A model generated the notes under the pieces. It was given only the letters and a program-made list of their open reading frames with translations. It had not been told where the DNA came from and did no database searches. Below are positions 56,401 through 62,671 of a stretch of DNA of 64,000 nucleotides, in pieces (position 1 is the first letter of the stretch; every line of letters begins with the position of its first letter). The stretch is from Mikania micrantha (Eukaryota > Streptophyta > Magnoliopsida > Asterales > Asteraceae), in contig CM018687.1 of the NCBI GenBank assembly GCA_009363875.1, positions 17,298,963 through 17,362,962 of the forward strand. Reading direction: 5' to 3'. The translations under genes were made by a program, and so were the position numbers.

Positions 56401-57240
56401 ACCACTACTACTTTCCACAGAGACTTCATTTCCCTTCTTTGTTTTCTTACTTCGACTTCTAATAGTTGCGCGCACAGAAGATGCAATCTCATTGGCCCCA
56501 TGAGTGATGGAACTCAAGATTCCAACTGATGAAGATCGACTCAATTCCTTAACATAAAGAGGTGACACAATCAGCCTTCTAAACAGGCCCAAATCACAAA
56601 CATCAACTGTGTCACTATAAAGACTACTATGACAATCAACATGAACCAACCGTTGACACCATAAGCAACACCATATTGGTGAACCACCAATAAAAGAAGC
56701 GCTACATGGCTCCTCACAATGGCTGCAAAATGAGATTTCTTCTGGTTGATCAACCACCTCAGTCCAACGGATAGCCCATATATGCAGGACATGTGTAGCT
56801 CCAGCCATCGCTACACATTTACAATCTCGGTGAGCCTTTTTTGAACAACTAAGGTGAGCCACGGCTCCACATATTCTACAACGGTGTATAAAACTATCTG
56901 AAGCCACCATGGGCCCAAGAGTCTGGGAGGATGATACTGATTTCAAGCACACACAGCAATTTAAATTTTTACCACGAGACCCAGACTCTAGATACCATGT
57001 ATGAGCAGCTAGAGGAACCATGTTTCTAGATTTCGGATCCTTCTTTTTTCTTGCAGTAGCTTTCATTAAACTTAGACTCATGTTTCTTCTCCATTGGAAA
57101 GCAGTATACACAATAGTGAGGATTCCAATAACGCCAGCCACAAAGCAAGAGATGATGAAGATACGTGATTCAGCCAATTCAGACGGATTCTTGTTTAGCC
57201 ATGCTGGAGGCAAAATCTCAGGTTGGCTGTAGTCATCCAT
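35309..57240 (-). CDS. DGK2: Diacylglycerol kinase (plant cluster I, DGK1/DGK2 type), 7 exons
   Basis: Phosphorylates diacylglycerol to phosphatidic acid at membranes, a lipid-signalling step in stress responses. Exons: 57240-56059, 55079-54713, 54374-54298, 53843-53724, 53408-53244, 37108-36971, 35458-35309. They total 2199 bp (732 residues plus stop) with no frame break, and all junctions fit AG acceptors and GT donors except one GC donor. Domains: N-terminal membrane segment (about 27-48), two Cys/His-rich C1 modules (about 80-142 and 153-213), a Ser/Lys-rich linker, the catalytic domain from RPLLVFINKKSGAQ (364) with GGDGT (423-427), and the accessory domain to the C-terminus. Length equals the family norm (about 710-730). 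Intron 5 is 16,135 bp and full of transposons. Wording matches Arabidopsis DGK2 better than DGK1 from memory. Confidence 0.95.
35857..35890. repeat. ATGT/GCAT microsatellite
   Basis: A TATG run turning into a GCAT run next to the SINE insertion in DGK intron 6. Confidence 0.85.
35906..36190 (-). mobile_element. Full-length SINE in DGK intron 6
   Basis: 285 bp flanked by a perfect 17-bp target duplication ATACACCTTAAAAAACT (35889-35905 and 36191-36207). The minus-strand 3' part holds the plant SINE signature (GGGGTAAGGTTTG and CTCCCCAGACCTTAC) and a (TTTG)n tail. The 5' half, from CGCCCCATTTGTGGTG, is not like a tRNA head at first sight. A second copy is at 54470-54674. Confidence 0.87.
36938..36969. 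repeat. TA/GA microsatellite at DGK exon 6 donor
   Basis: A (TA)n run followed by (GA)n, reaching the splice donor at 36970. Confidence 0.9.
36971..37108 (-). CDS. DGK2: DGK exon 6
   Basis: 138 bp encoding IGLSRARRLAQGNTIKIQLL, PVQIDGEPW and TLTISHHGQ. The acceptor TTCCCAG closes the giant intron. The donor CAG|GTTCTCTC runs straight into a GA/CT microsatellite. Confidence 0.95.
37687..38014 (+). repeat. 5' LTR of outer Copia
   Basis: Begins TGTTAATATTGGG and is repeated at 51977-52322 with many differences. It ends TTGACTTGA just before the primer-binding site. Confidence 0.85.
38017..38028 (+). other. Primer-binding site of outer Copia
   Basis: TGGTATCAGAGC, complementary to the 3' end of initiator tRNA-Met, the usual Copia primer. 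Confidence 0.92.
38270..38545 (+). pseudogene. Outer Copia gag, N-terminal remnant
   Basis: Reads YRIWAVKIKAIFNIQGVGEA, then TRRIGLADCTIRACKGSIGC with frame breaks. This is the capsid region of Copia gag. It is interrupted by the MITE at 38555. Confidence 0.65.
38555..38735. mobile_element. hAT-type MITE, 181 bp
   Basis: CATGGGCGAAG at the left and CTTCGCCACTG at the right form terminal repeats. A perfect 8-bp duplication CTTATGTG lies at 38547-38554 and 38736-38743. Contains a 15-G run (38579-38593) and C-rich blocks. It interrupts Copia gag. Confidence 0.93.
38874..39139 (+). mobile_element. Solo Copia LTR, 266 bp
   Basis: Starts TGTTAGATTACG and ends ATTCCTAACA, with a perfect 5-bp target duplication AAAGG (38869-38873 and 39140-39144). 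Carries a TATTTAAG box and AATAAAAG polyadenylation-type signal. It belongs to a different family from the host Copia, whose gag it splits. Confidence 0.9.
39145..39350 (+). pseudogene. Outer Copia gag zinc knuckle
   Basis: An Arg/Gly-rich stretch followed by CFHCDAFGH and ECPTRK, a CCHC knuckle with one stop inside. Confidence 0.75.
39455..39619 (+). pseudogene. Outer Copia protease start
   Basis: Reads YTWFHDNGANNHMTG, the Copia aspartic protease box (W-x-x-D-x-GA-x-NHMTG) with Asp-Asn-Gly in place of Asp-Ser/Thr-Gly. The following sequence to the nested Copia (39620) may be a SINE remnant. Confidence 0.75.
39620..39922 (+). repeat. 5' LTR of inner Copia
   Basis: TGTTAGACC to ACTTCA, with TATAAATAA-type promoter text near 39800 and repeated at 46607-46905. 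Confidence 0.94.
39925..39936 (+). other. Primer-binding site of inner Copia
   Basis: TGGTATCAGAGC, two bases after the LTR. Confidence 0.94.
40018..40954 (+). pseudogene. Inner Copia gag
   Basis: Starts MEDAVGSNNQLVQ and continues TPTNYPIWSLKNQ (capsid start). Frame breaks follow near 40205 and 40430. A second part at 40437-40640 and a third with Gly-rich text lead to the zinc knuckle CFRCDAFGHFSTDCPTRR (about 40845-40905). Order and motifs are standard for Copia gag. Confidence 0.85.
41060..41835 (+). pseudogene. Inner Copia protease and integrase N-terminus
   Basis: MWYLDTGATNHMTGDRSTF is an intact protease box. The pre-integrase region follows (MRVQRSANRLYKIGLKKGMP). Frames then shift, and 41578-41817 gives the integrase core FDQIYIDLCGPITPF with the first catalytic Asp, ending in a TAA at 41815. 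Confidence 0.87.
41836..42427 (+). pseudogene. Inner Copia integrase core end and linker
   Basis: LRTDRAREFTSKEF carries the second Asp (the usual Gly after RTD-R is changed to Ala). YTPQQNGIVERRNRTI carries the Glu. PQYFWAEAFRHSIYVLN and the linker after a frameshift at about 42160 (KAYRMYDLNEGKIVISRDVKF) follow. The hAT-like insertion starts at 42428. Confidence 0.88.
42650..44313 (-). mobile_element. Young non-autonomous Gypsy-type LTR element, 1664 bp
   Basis: LTRs 42650-42985 and 43979-44313 (336 and 335 bp, TG..CA) differ at only about seven sites by eye. The target duplication GAATT is perfect (42645-42649 and 44314-44318). A minus-strand purine tract AAGGGGGGAGTAA abuts the left LTR, so the element reads on minus. 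The interior has only gag-like pieces. The text CTTGAGGACAAGAC near the purine tract is typical of Gypsy 3' ends. It is the innermost, most recent unit of the nest. Confidence 0.93.
43016..43672 (-). pseudogene. Gag N-terminal-like remnant of the 1.66-kb LTR element
   Basis: The minus-strand ATG near 43660 gives a coiled-coil start (RLDAHEQQIFQLQKEVAEIK) like Gypsy gag N-termini. A stop near 43515 is followed by a 166-residue frame (43016-43516) of unrecognised sequence. No protease or pol. Confidence 0.55.
44794..45690 (+). pseudogene. Inner Copia RT, first part
   Basis: After the insertion the linker continues (SDDEEGSSQSEFSSPESTIN). Stops follow near 45010-45120, then a good RT frame (45145-45690): LKWVYKIKRDAKRNITRHKA, VAKGYIQKQGIDYEEVFAPV, LDVKTAFLDG, YGLKQAPRAWNRKLDGVL and catalytic YVDDLIV. 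Ends at an in-frame TAG at 45688. Confidence 0.9.
45691..46023 (+). CDS. Inner Copia RT, last part
   Basis: The frame continues after one TAG: MEKRFEMSDLGLLSYYLGLE, QTRYAKKILKQAGMEE and GCLRYLTHKRPDLTI. It ends in a stop near the RT/RNase H connection. Confidence 0.88.
   Translation: MEKRFEMSDLGLLSYYLGLEVSQEEVGIKVSQTRYAKKILKQAGMEESNSTKYPMEPNLKLVKEDGSEDVDATNYRKIVGCLRYLTHKRPDLTIQLDTLADTCKLLRSLI
46129..46434 (+). CDS. Inner Copia RNase H
   Basis: GKGTTGVVFYYNDKPITWNS, QPTVALSSCEAEFMVATAAA, CRAIWLRGLMAEM and HGRIKHINT are the diagnostic Copia RNase H blocks (SSCEAEF with the active Glu). The C-terminal tail continues in another frame to about 46560. Confidence 0.9.
   Translation: MVDQDDGKGTTGVVFYYNDKPITWNSQKQPTVALSSCEAEFMVATAAACRAIWLRGLMAEMTGKEEQIIIKVDSKSAIDSKPAIALMKNPVFHGRIKHINT
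46591..46606 (+). other. Polypurine tract of inner Copia
   Basis: AGATTGGGAGGGTGAT immediately before the 3' LTR. Confidence 0.88.
46607..46905 (+). repeat. 3' LTR of inner Copia
   Basis: Counterpart of 39620-39922. Confidence 0.94.
46950..47075 (+). mobile_element. Probable SINE fragment in outer Copia
   Basis: Contains the plant SINE-type core GGTAGAGGTAAGGTTG followed by CCTCCTTAGATCCTA and GGTAGGATATACC. It interrupts the protease/pre-integrase text of the outer Copia. Confidence 0.45.
47155..47933 (+). pseudogene. Outer Copia integrase N-terminus
   Basis: The frame 47205-47612 reads ADVYYIPHLRSNILSLGQFT, LWHAYLGNLNFDLMKILAAK and VCDSCLLGKQTH. After a TAA comes YADVYGRIFPMTQGGNK, then FLVVDDHSWYMWAFLIKTKD. 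It is cut by the MITE at 47934. Confidence 0.85.
47934..48374. mobile_element. hAT-type MITE, 441 bp
   Basis: CATGGTTTA at the left and TAAACCTTG at the right are short terminal repeats, followed inward by CGCCTCGAGGCG in both arms. The 8-bp duplication CATCAATA is perfect (47926-47933 and 48375-48382). The arms are G/C-rich with AGGCGGGCCGAGGCG words. It splits the Copia integrase, whose text resumes at 48375. Confidence 0.9.
48375..49004 (+). pseudogene. Outer Copia integrase end and linker
   Basis: The integrase Glu region (PYTPQQNRVVE type, then EMTRSILKDMD) resumes after the MITE. It jumps over a deletion to EIQPPGWMDFIVQLIPKYIE and a Ser/Thr/Pro-rich linker (48538-48756), then a pre-RT stretch ending YEVLENPLF. 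Confidence 0.75.
49013..49849. mobile_element. hAT-type element, 837 bp, non-autonomous
   Basis: CATGGGCGGCCCGGGG at the left and GGGCCGCCCCTG at the right are terminal repeats. The 8-bp duplication GTTATGGA is perfect (49005-49012 and 49850-49857). The interior has many AACCGAATAAACCGAT-like words (49300-49520). No transposase frame. It interrupts the Copia RT. Confidence 0.93.
49850..50730 (+). pseudogene. Outer Copia RT
   Basis: VMDAKWKEAMHQEI, GLKWVVKVKKDANGVFTKHK, NFEEVFAPVAQMETVR, then after a frameshift YGLWQAPRAWNTRLD, catalytic VYMDDMILTGG, FEMGDLGLLQYYLGI. After another shift come IGSLHYLTHSRPDLTFAVRY and VSQFMRSPKQDD. All standard RT blocks, in three frames. Confidence 0.88.
50731..51370. 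other. Unidentified ~0.64-kb insertion in outer Copia RT/RNase H
   Basis: RT text stops after SPKQDD and resumes as HMQVVKHILRYLKG near 51380. The block between has no coding frame, no clear terminal repeats and no duplication I could fix. Confidence 0.6.
51375..51965 (+). pseudogene. Outer Copia RNase H
   Basis: QVVKHILRYLKGSVNLGILL, SCEAEFMAAITAACWALWLR, then KHINTRYHFIRECIE and EHISGKLHKADVLTEALPRQ, with several stops and shifts. Confidence 0.85.
51966..52322 (+). repeat. Polypurine tract and 3' LTR of outer Copia
   Basis: AGATTAAAGGGA followed by the LTR start TGATTATCGGG at 51977. The LTR matches 37687-38014 with many differences and ends TTGACTTCA at 52322. Confidence 0.85.
52323..53243 (-). 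other. DGK2: DGK intron 5 sequence upstream of the Copia nest
   Basis: No gene seen. The intron begins GTAAGACC (minus) at 53243. It has a T run at 53069-53083 and otherwise A/T-rich unique sequence. Confidence 0.6.
53244..53408 (-). CDS. DGK2: DGK exon 5
   Basis: 165 bp encoding VVNIGSYMGGVDLWQNEDD and VVSISGTWHLGKLQ, the accessory domain. The donor CAG|GTAAGA opens the 16.1-kb intron. Confidence 0.95.
53724..53843 (-). CDS. DGK2: DGK exon 4
   Basis: 120 bp encoding FMNKVLYAREGARTIMDRTF and PWQVKVEVDGVDVEVPE. GT-AG boundaries, phase 0 on both sides. Confidence 0.94.
54298..54374 (-). CDS. DGK2: DGK exon 3
   Basis: 77 bp encoding VGCDAKVALEIHSMREENP and FYNQ. The acceptor is CTGCAG. The donor is CAG|GCATGT, a GC-AG intron. 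Confidence 0.93.
54470..54674 (-). mobile_element. 3'-truncated SINE copy in DGK intron 2
   Basis: 205 bp matching the 5' two-thirds of the SINE at 35906-36190. Flanked by a perfect 19-bp duplication AACTTTTAACTATTCTAAA (54451-54469 and 54675-54693). It makes up most of this 338-bp intron. Confidence 0.87.
54713..55079 (-). CDS. DGK2: DGK exon 2: catalytic core
   Basis: 367 bp after a TTTCTAG acceptor. Carries VCGGDGTVGWVLDAIE (ATP-binding glycine loop) and VAILPAGTGNDLARVLGW. It ends in phase 1 within NYLG, and the donor is TTG|GTATG. Confidence 0.95.
55655..55728 (+). mobile_element. Short SINE fragment in DGK intron 1
   Basis: AGCCTCTCTATCCCAACTGG, GGGGTAAG and a (TTTG)n tail on the plus strand, with an internal deletion relative to the other copies. 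Confidence 0.6.
56059..57240 (-). CDS. DGK2: DGK exon 1: membrane anchor, C1 domains, start of catalytic domain
   Basis: 394 codons from ATG (MDDYSQPEIL). It encodes the hydrophobic segment FIISCFVAGVIGILTIVYTA, the Cys-rich blocks CCVCLKS, CRICGAVAHLSC, CSHCEEPC and CCLWCQRLVHVDC, a nuclear-signal-like SRSKKTKKG linker, and VFINKKSGAQRGDS. The donor is CAG|GTCAGT, phase 0. Confidence 0.95.
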
Positions 57241-57935
57241 CCTCTAATTTCTAGTATTCTGCATTCCACAAGTTCTAACTTGTGTACATTGAATATAAAC
57301 TATGCTGCCATCTGAAGCCATCATGCAGTTAAAGATTAGTTTATAACATGTTCAAGTCCTCCTACAATCTGCTACATTCTGTGTCTTCAAACCTTATCCA
57401 GACATAGATAACCGATGATCCTTGACTTTATTTATTAATATTATCTTCTGAGAAGACCTTAATTACAGAAATACATCGCCTACAGAACAAAATAAATCAT
57501 ATGAGCATACAATAATAAGTTTTAATAACACTACTTGCTAACATGTAGTGATTCAACAAACCTGTTCTTCCTTAAATGCGTATATCCATGTTTCCATTTG
57601 TGTTCACCAAACCACCATCAGCAATTGTGTATCTAAAATCAAGAACCCTATCAAACACACATACGGTTTCTCTGATTTTCATTATTTCAACAATAATTAA
57701 AACAAATGCTACTTTAGGAACAAAATTCTAAGTTTTCGATTGATGAAACGTATATATAGTGATCGTCGCCAGCAGAACGTAAGTTAAAACAAACAAATCA
57801 TCTGGAAATACGACTAATCAATCATTGGAAAATGAAGATGAATACTTACAAACTACAATGATCTGACAAACAGAAAAAGATCTTGACTGGATAAGTGAGG
57901 TGATAAACCCTAATTATCCGGAATCACATCAATTG
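57241..57935 (-). promoter_or_regulatory. DGK2: DGK 5' UTR, probable UTR introns and promoter side
   Basis: No coding frame. On the minus strand splice-like sites occur: a donor TTTGTAAGT near 57847, an acceptor TTTTAG near 57640, a donor GAACAGGTTTG near 57562 and an acceptor TGCAG near 57262. They suggest leader exons before the ATG at 57240. The start of transcription is probably near 57900. Inferred from sequence only. Confidence 0.45.
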
Positions 57936-58650
57936 CATGTATACTGATCTGTATGTATACATGATATTGTTTTCGAAATATATTTCGCTTTTTATTTGCG
58001 GGGAAAGAAGATTCAGATTTCTTCCAGTTTTGTGTGCGCCGATTGAGAAGGACGTACCTTCGAAGGAAGTTGGCCCACTCAAGTATTTCAAATGTATTTT
58101 GGTTTTACTTGTACATATTTTTTATTATTTTTCAACAATAAAAGTAAAGAAGTATTATTAATAAGGCCCGGCAAATCAGGCGGGGCGGGGCGCGTCAAGG
58201 CGGTTTATTTTAAAAATGATCATTTTGGTCCGGATCAGAACGAGTTTCCAAAAAAGTTGTTTCGGGTCAAAATGGGTCATTTAAAAAATGTCTATAAAAT
58301 AGTTTCTAAACACCCTAATTCAAAAAAAAAAAATGTGATCAAAACAACATAGTATTAAAGAAATACATAAAATTAGAAATTTTTAAAGAACCACTAACCT
58401 TGGATAACCATTAATATTTGTCTTTTTCTTCTTTTTACATATTTGACTTTTGGTTAAAAACCCAAAAATAATTTTTTACTTTTGTTATAAGTATCAGTGG
58501 TTTCTAATGATTTCCCTCATACTTTGTAGCGGTTACTTTTACTTCGTCTTTCTTTCTTGAAACTCAAAGAAGTTCTACACATGTGTTCTTCATTTGAAAC
58601 AGTTACTTTTGCTTCGATTTTCTTTCAAAAACCCTAAAACTTTTCAAATT
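57936..58650. other. Intergenic region
   Basis: No gene recognised. Contains a short G/C-rich patch (58163-58200) and A/T-rich sequence. Confidence 0.4.
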
Positions 58651-58666
58651 CTACTCATCTTCTTCC

Positions 58667-60288
58667 ATGGCGATTGATTCTCTAAAACACAAACCAGTCC
58701 ACAATCTTGTTGCATACCTCTCTAAGTCTTCTGAATACCCCACTACAACGAGGTGATCAGTATTCTTTCAAACACTTTTGTTCATACTGTTCTTACTATG
58801 AAACCTCCAATTTCTGTCTCTGCCCTTAACTAATTATGAGCAAATTCTGCTTTGATAACTAAGCGTAACATTGTTGAAAGCATAACCTCTAAGGTTGCTG
58901 GTCAACAGGTTACCATTACCCCATCCTTGCTTGGTTTTGCTCTCAATCTTGTTGACACTTATGCTCCCACAACTGTTCCTCTTAGGCTCCTTCATGCTGA
59001 ATATATTCAGTGTGATTACCATGGAGATCTTAAGAACAAAACCTTGTACAAAGCCTATCTCTACCTCAAGTATAAGTTTCTGTACCATACCACTCTTCAG
59101 TGTCTTTCTCAGAAAACAACAACTTGGGGGAAAATGCCATATGACATGCAATATGTTATGTATGCAGTTCTCACCAACAAGAAAGGTAAGTTTGTCTCAA
59201 ATCATCTTTGACCATTTGTTTCATCACCAAAAAGCCCCAAGTTTATGATGTATCCCATGTTTATGATGGCATGTTTGTTTAATGAGTTAAACATTGTTTG
59301 TCATATTGCCCTTCTTTTTTACATCAAGGCAATTGACAAACAATCTTTATTAGGCTAAACACTGATGCAAAGGTCTTGGATGACACTGAGGACACAGCCG
59401 TCCCAGATGAACCCACATCTACCTCCTTTTCCACACCTGCAAAGGTACAACCCAAAAGAAAAACAATCAACCAAAGCCCCTCACTCCAAGAAACCTAAAA
59501 AGACTATTCAGGAAGATGAGATCCCTTAGCAAGTCATTGTCCCCGCTGGACAAGAAAATCCAACTGACCCATTCTCACAAGTGGATCCTAAATCTCACAC
59601 ACAGCTAGCTCCTCATCAATCCTCTCAACAAGATGATGTTGTAATCCAAAGTGATCCCACACAAACCACTGAAGTATCACTTGATACTCATGCGGCAGTC
59701 CTATCTCCTACGGACACTCCTATTTCTTCAACCCACCAAACCACTAATTCCATAACCCATATTCTCCAAGAGATTGACACTGCTCTTGGGCCTCCTAGTT
59801 CTCCTTTCACCACAACACTTGAGGAGCAGCCCCTTCAAACTAGGGTCCAAGATGGTCAATCTCCACCCTATGGAGATGAGAATGCGATCAGGGTGTCAAG
59901 TTCATCTAGACACCCAGATCATGTAACTGAAGCATCCACTACTCTTGATAGCTCAAGGGGTCTCCATCTAGATGGATCAGGCAATAAGACCCCATTTATG
60001 GCAATGACTAATGAAGTTCTTGAAACTGAGGCAAGAAATCCCCAGTACCAAGAAAAAGGGGTACATGACAATCCTAATATGGACTCGGGTCATGTTGAAA
60101 TTGATACACCTGTCAGGGATTTGGATAATATCCTTAAACGGACTGACGAATCAAACCTCAAAATTCAGAAATTGACGGCAACAGTCCCCACCATTCAGGC
60201 TGATGTAGCTAAACTCACTAAGCTGGTTACAATGGTTTTGAATGACAAAGACCTGCAATCCAAATCCACCCTAATGCAGCACTGTTAG
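58667..60288 (+). pseudogene. SIRE-like extra ORF (putative plant transposon protein) copy
   Basis: ATG at 58667 starts HNLVAYLSKSSEYPTT, the typical N-terminus of the Copia-associated extra ORF. A stop and a frameshift follow. The frame 58852-59185 reads LLGFALNLVDTYAPTTVPLR and KYKFLYHTTLQCLSQKTTTW. It ends at a consensus donor AAAGGTAAGT (59185/59186), with a possible acceptor TTTATTAG near 59352, then an acidic Thr/Ser-rich part with two stops. A 235-residue frame to 60288 ends in a coiled-coil-like stretch (ESNLKIQKLTATVPTIQADV). The 5' side resembles a plant gene leader. Homologous to 27197-29660 but in opposite orientation. Confidence 0.68.
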
Positions 60289-60593
60289 TTTAGTTTAATG
60301 GTCTTTTGTGATTGTACAAAGCTTATGTTATCAATGAAATCAAGTATTATCTATTGTTTGAGTGTGTTTGAGTGTGTTTGACATGTTTAACTTTGAATTT
60401 AACTAACCAACTGACCATTCGTACGAATGAACCAACAATTGAGTTCATTCGCACGAATGAACGCCTAGCGAATGAATATTCTAACGAATGAGTCATTAGC
60501 AATGCTCATTCATGTGATCAGCTTATTCGTGTGATCAGCTCATTCGTCTGTCGTCATTCGTGACGTGACTCATTCGCCCAAATGATTGCAGAC

Positions 60594-60602
60594 TATAAAT
60601 AC
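60594..60602 (+). promoter_or_regulatory. TATA box of the SIRE-like LTR
   Basis: TATAAATAC about 300 bp before the LTR end, in the usual position for a Copia LTR. Confidence 0.6.
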
Positions 60603-60760
60603 CTGAAGAATAGAATGTTCTAGGGACCTCTGCTCATTCCCTGTCACATCCACCTAGATTTCAGCGCCTCCTTGCCTCCAACCTCGATTCCTGGCCCGTG
60701 GTTGAGCGATTTCGCTCAAAACGTTGGTTCCCAACCATCGGTTTACCACATGGTGATTAG

Positions 60761-60834
60761 TTTTCGATTGGAAAACCACCTAATAGGATTCCGAAAGTTT
60801 TCGATTGGAAAACCACCGAATAGGATTCCGCACT
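60761..60834 (+). repeat. 37-bp tandem repeat, two copies
   Basis: TTTTCGATTGGAAAACCACC followed by AATAGGATTCCG, twice, with a few differences. Each unit can form a small hairpin (TTTTC..GAAAA). Confidence 0.88.
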
Positions 60835-60894
60835 ATTCGTGGGGCTGACGAGTAGAATCCGCAAGGAACCATCGCGTTTCTGGGTCCCACAAAG

Positions 60895-60906
60895 TGGTAT
60901 CAGAGC
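60895..60906 (+). other. Primer-binding site of the SIRE-like Copia
   Basis: TGGTATCAGAGC, the initiator tRNA-Met site. Confidence 0.93.
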
Positions 60907-61412
60907 TTTGGCTCTTGATTCTGCTTAGTTTCCATCGATTTCATTGATTTTGATGTTGTTTTTGATGAATTTATATAAAACCCTGTTTTTCCTTCACTAA
61001 AAGTCCACTTCTTAAAGCTCAAACTTGTGTTTTAGTTCTTCTTTTGCCTAAACGTTGATTCACGAACCTCAGTAATACTGTTCTCAATGTGCATACCAAT
61101 TTTGGTAGCATAAATTGGTCTAAATCTAAAGTTTGAAGGATTTTCGTGCTGTCTAAACCTCAGATCATACGAATGGATTATAAGGCAAATAGCTATATAT
61201 GCTAATAGCCTCATCATACGAATAACTTACCCGTTCGTTTGAATTTCACACGAATAGCCTACACATTCGCACATCAGTTTTCTCATTTGTATAGTTTATC
61301 TCATTCGCACCAAGATTTCATTTTGCTTCCCATTCGCATCAAATTTTTATATTCGCACCCGTCATTCGTACTTATCAATTTCATTTGCACGAAGGATCTG
61401 AAATTTTTTTAA
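60907..61412 (+). other. Leader of the SIRE-like Copia
   Basis: No ORF. Repeated ATTCGCA/CATTCG words from 61250 to 61390, like those in the LTR. Confidence 0.6.
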
Positions 61413-61991
61413 GTGTCAAATCAACTTTGTTTCACTGAGATGGATGAGTTTGCATTAATGGCTAATCAAAACCACAGAATTCAGAACATTTTGCTTACTA
61501 AAACAGGGATAGGAAATTCAAATAAAGCTCCAAAGTTACTATCATTAGATGACTATCCACATTGGAAGTATAGATTTGAGATCCACATAAATGGGGTGGA
61601 TACTAATCTTTGGATGATGATTGAAGGTGGATACTTAAGACCACTGAATGAAGATGGAACTCTAGTGCTTGTTACTCGGATGACTGAACCTCAAAGAAAA
61701 GCCTATGATTTTGAGAAAAAGGCTTATCCTATTTTATCCCAATCCATCGCTACTGACATATTTCATCATTTCAGACAATTTACTTCTTCAAACTTTCTAT
61801 GGGATGCGTTACAACAAAGATATGAATGCAATGATGCACTAAAGAGCATTAAGTCTAAGGCTTTGAGAAAGGAATTTAACAACTTTATGTATGTGGGAAA
61901 TGAGTCATTGGATGAGCTCATAGCCAGATTCTATCATCTACTAAGTGAACTTTACAATCATCAAGTCAAAACAACAACCAAGAAAAGATAA
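61413..61991 (+). CDS. SIRE-like Copia gag, capsid part
   Basis: A 192-residue frame; MDEFALMANQ is a likely true start at 61441. Blocks are APKLLSLDDYPHWKYRFEIH, MTEPQRKAYDFEKKAYPILS, FTSSNFLWDALQQRYE and ESLDELIARFYHLLSEL, which are the UBN2/gag domain of SIRE-type elements. A frameshift at about 61980 moves the reading on to the next frame. Confidence 0.9.
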   Translation: MSNQLCFTEMDEFALMANQNHRIQNILLTKTGIGNSNKAPKLLSLDDYPHWKYRFEIHINGVDTNLWMMIEGGYLRPLNEDGTLVLVTRMTEPQRKAYDFEKKAYPILSQSIATDIFHHFRQFTSSNFLWDALQQRYECNDALKSIKSKALRKEFNNFMYVGNESLDELIARFYHLLSELYNHQVKTTTKKR

Positions 61992-62671
61992 AATGTCTTG
62001 CTGATGCTCTACCTCCCAAGTGGGAATCTTTCCTAATGGTATTGAAGTAGAGTGAGATGCTTTCCACCATGGATATCAATGACTTCATACAAAAGCTGAA
62101 AGAACAGGATATTGAGAACAAATGGAAATCAAAGAGAGCAGCTCAAGATAATATGGAAAGAATTGACATTATGTGGGCTTTAGCTAGTGTAGTAAGAAGG
62201 GCCAAGGAATTTGTTAGAAGAACAGGGAAGTATATCAATTTAAGCAAGGATTCTAAGTTTGGCTTTGACATGTCCTCTTTTACATGTTACAACTGTGGAG
62301 ATAAGGGACATTTTTCCAGACAATGCAACAAGCCAAAGAAGATGGGAAATAAGAATCCCTTTCAAAACCAAATATCATCTTCTTCCAATCCCGAGAGACG
62401 TTTGGTTCCTATTGAAACACCTTCTCAGCCAAGTTCTTCGAATGCAAACAAGGCTCTTTTGGTTCAAAATGATGAAGGAGAAAACTGGGAATTTAGATTG
62501 AATTCCGATAAAGTGAATGATGATAAAGCTTGCATTGCTGAGATAAAGAAGGAAGCTGAAATTGGAATGGATACTGATTCAAAATATAGAAATGCACGAG
62601 TAGATGATTCACCATGCTCAGAGGATGAAAGCATTTCAGACTCTGAAACTAAAGAAAGTACAGATTGCTGA
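61980..62671 (+). pseudogene. SIRE-like Copia gag, linker and first zinc knuckle
   Basis: CLADALPPKWESFLMVLK, a TAG at 62048, then STMDINDFIQKLKEQDIENK and the knuckle CYNCGDKGHFSRQC (about 62285-62326). Then comes an acidic tail with a stop at 62669. Confidence 0.87.

Larger units (their letters stand above)
60289..60891 (+). repeat. LTR of a SIRE-like Copia (5' LTR, start uncertain)
   Basis: The end CCCACA at 60891 is set by the primer-binding site three bases later. A possible start TGTTAG lies at 60282, overlapping the stop of the preceding ORF, but no purine tract precedes it. Contains TATA at 60594, a perfect palindrome CATTCGTACGAATG near 60417, and a 37-bp tandem repeat (60761-60834). 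Confidence 0.65.

Noticed and set aside
57937..58352. Small plus-strand ORFs upstream of the kinase gene
   Set aside because: Low-complexity hydrophobic text in A/T-rich intergenic DNA with no similarity recognised.
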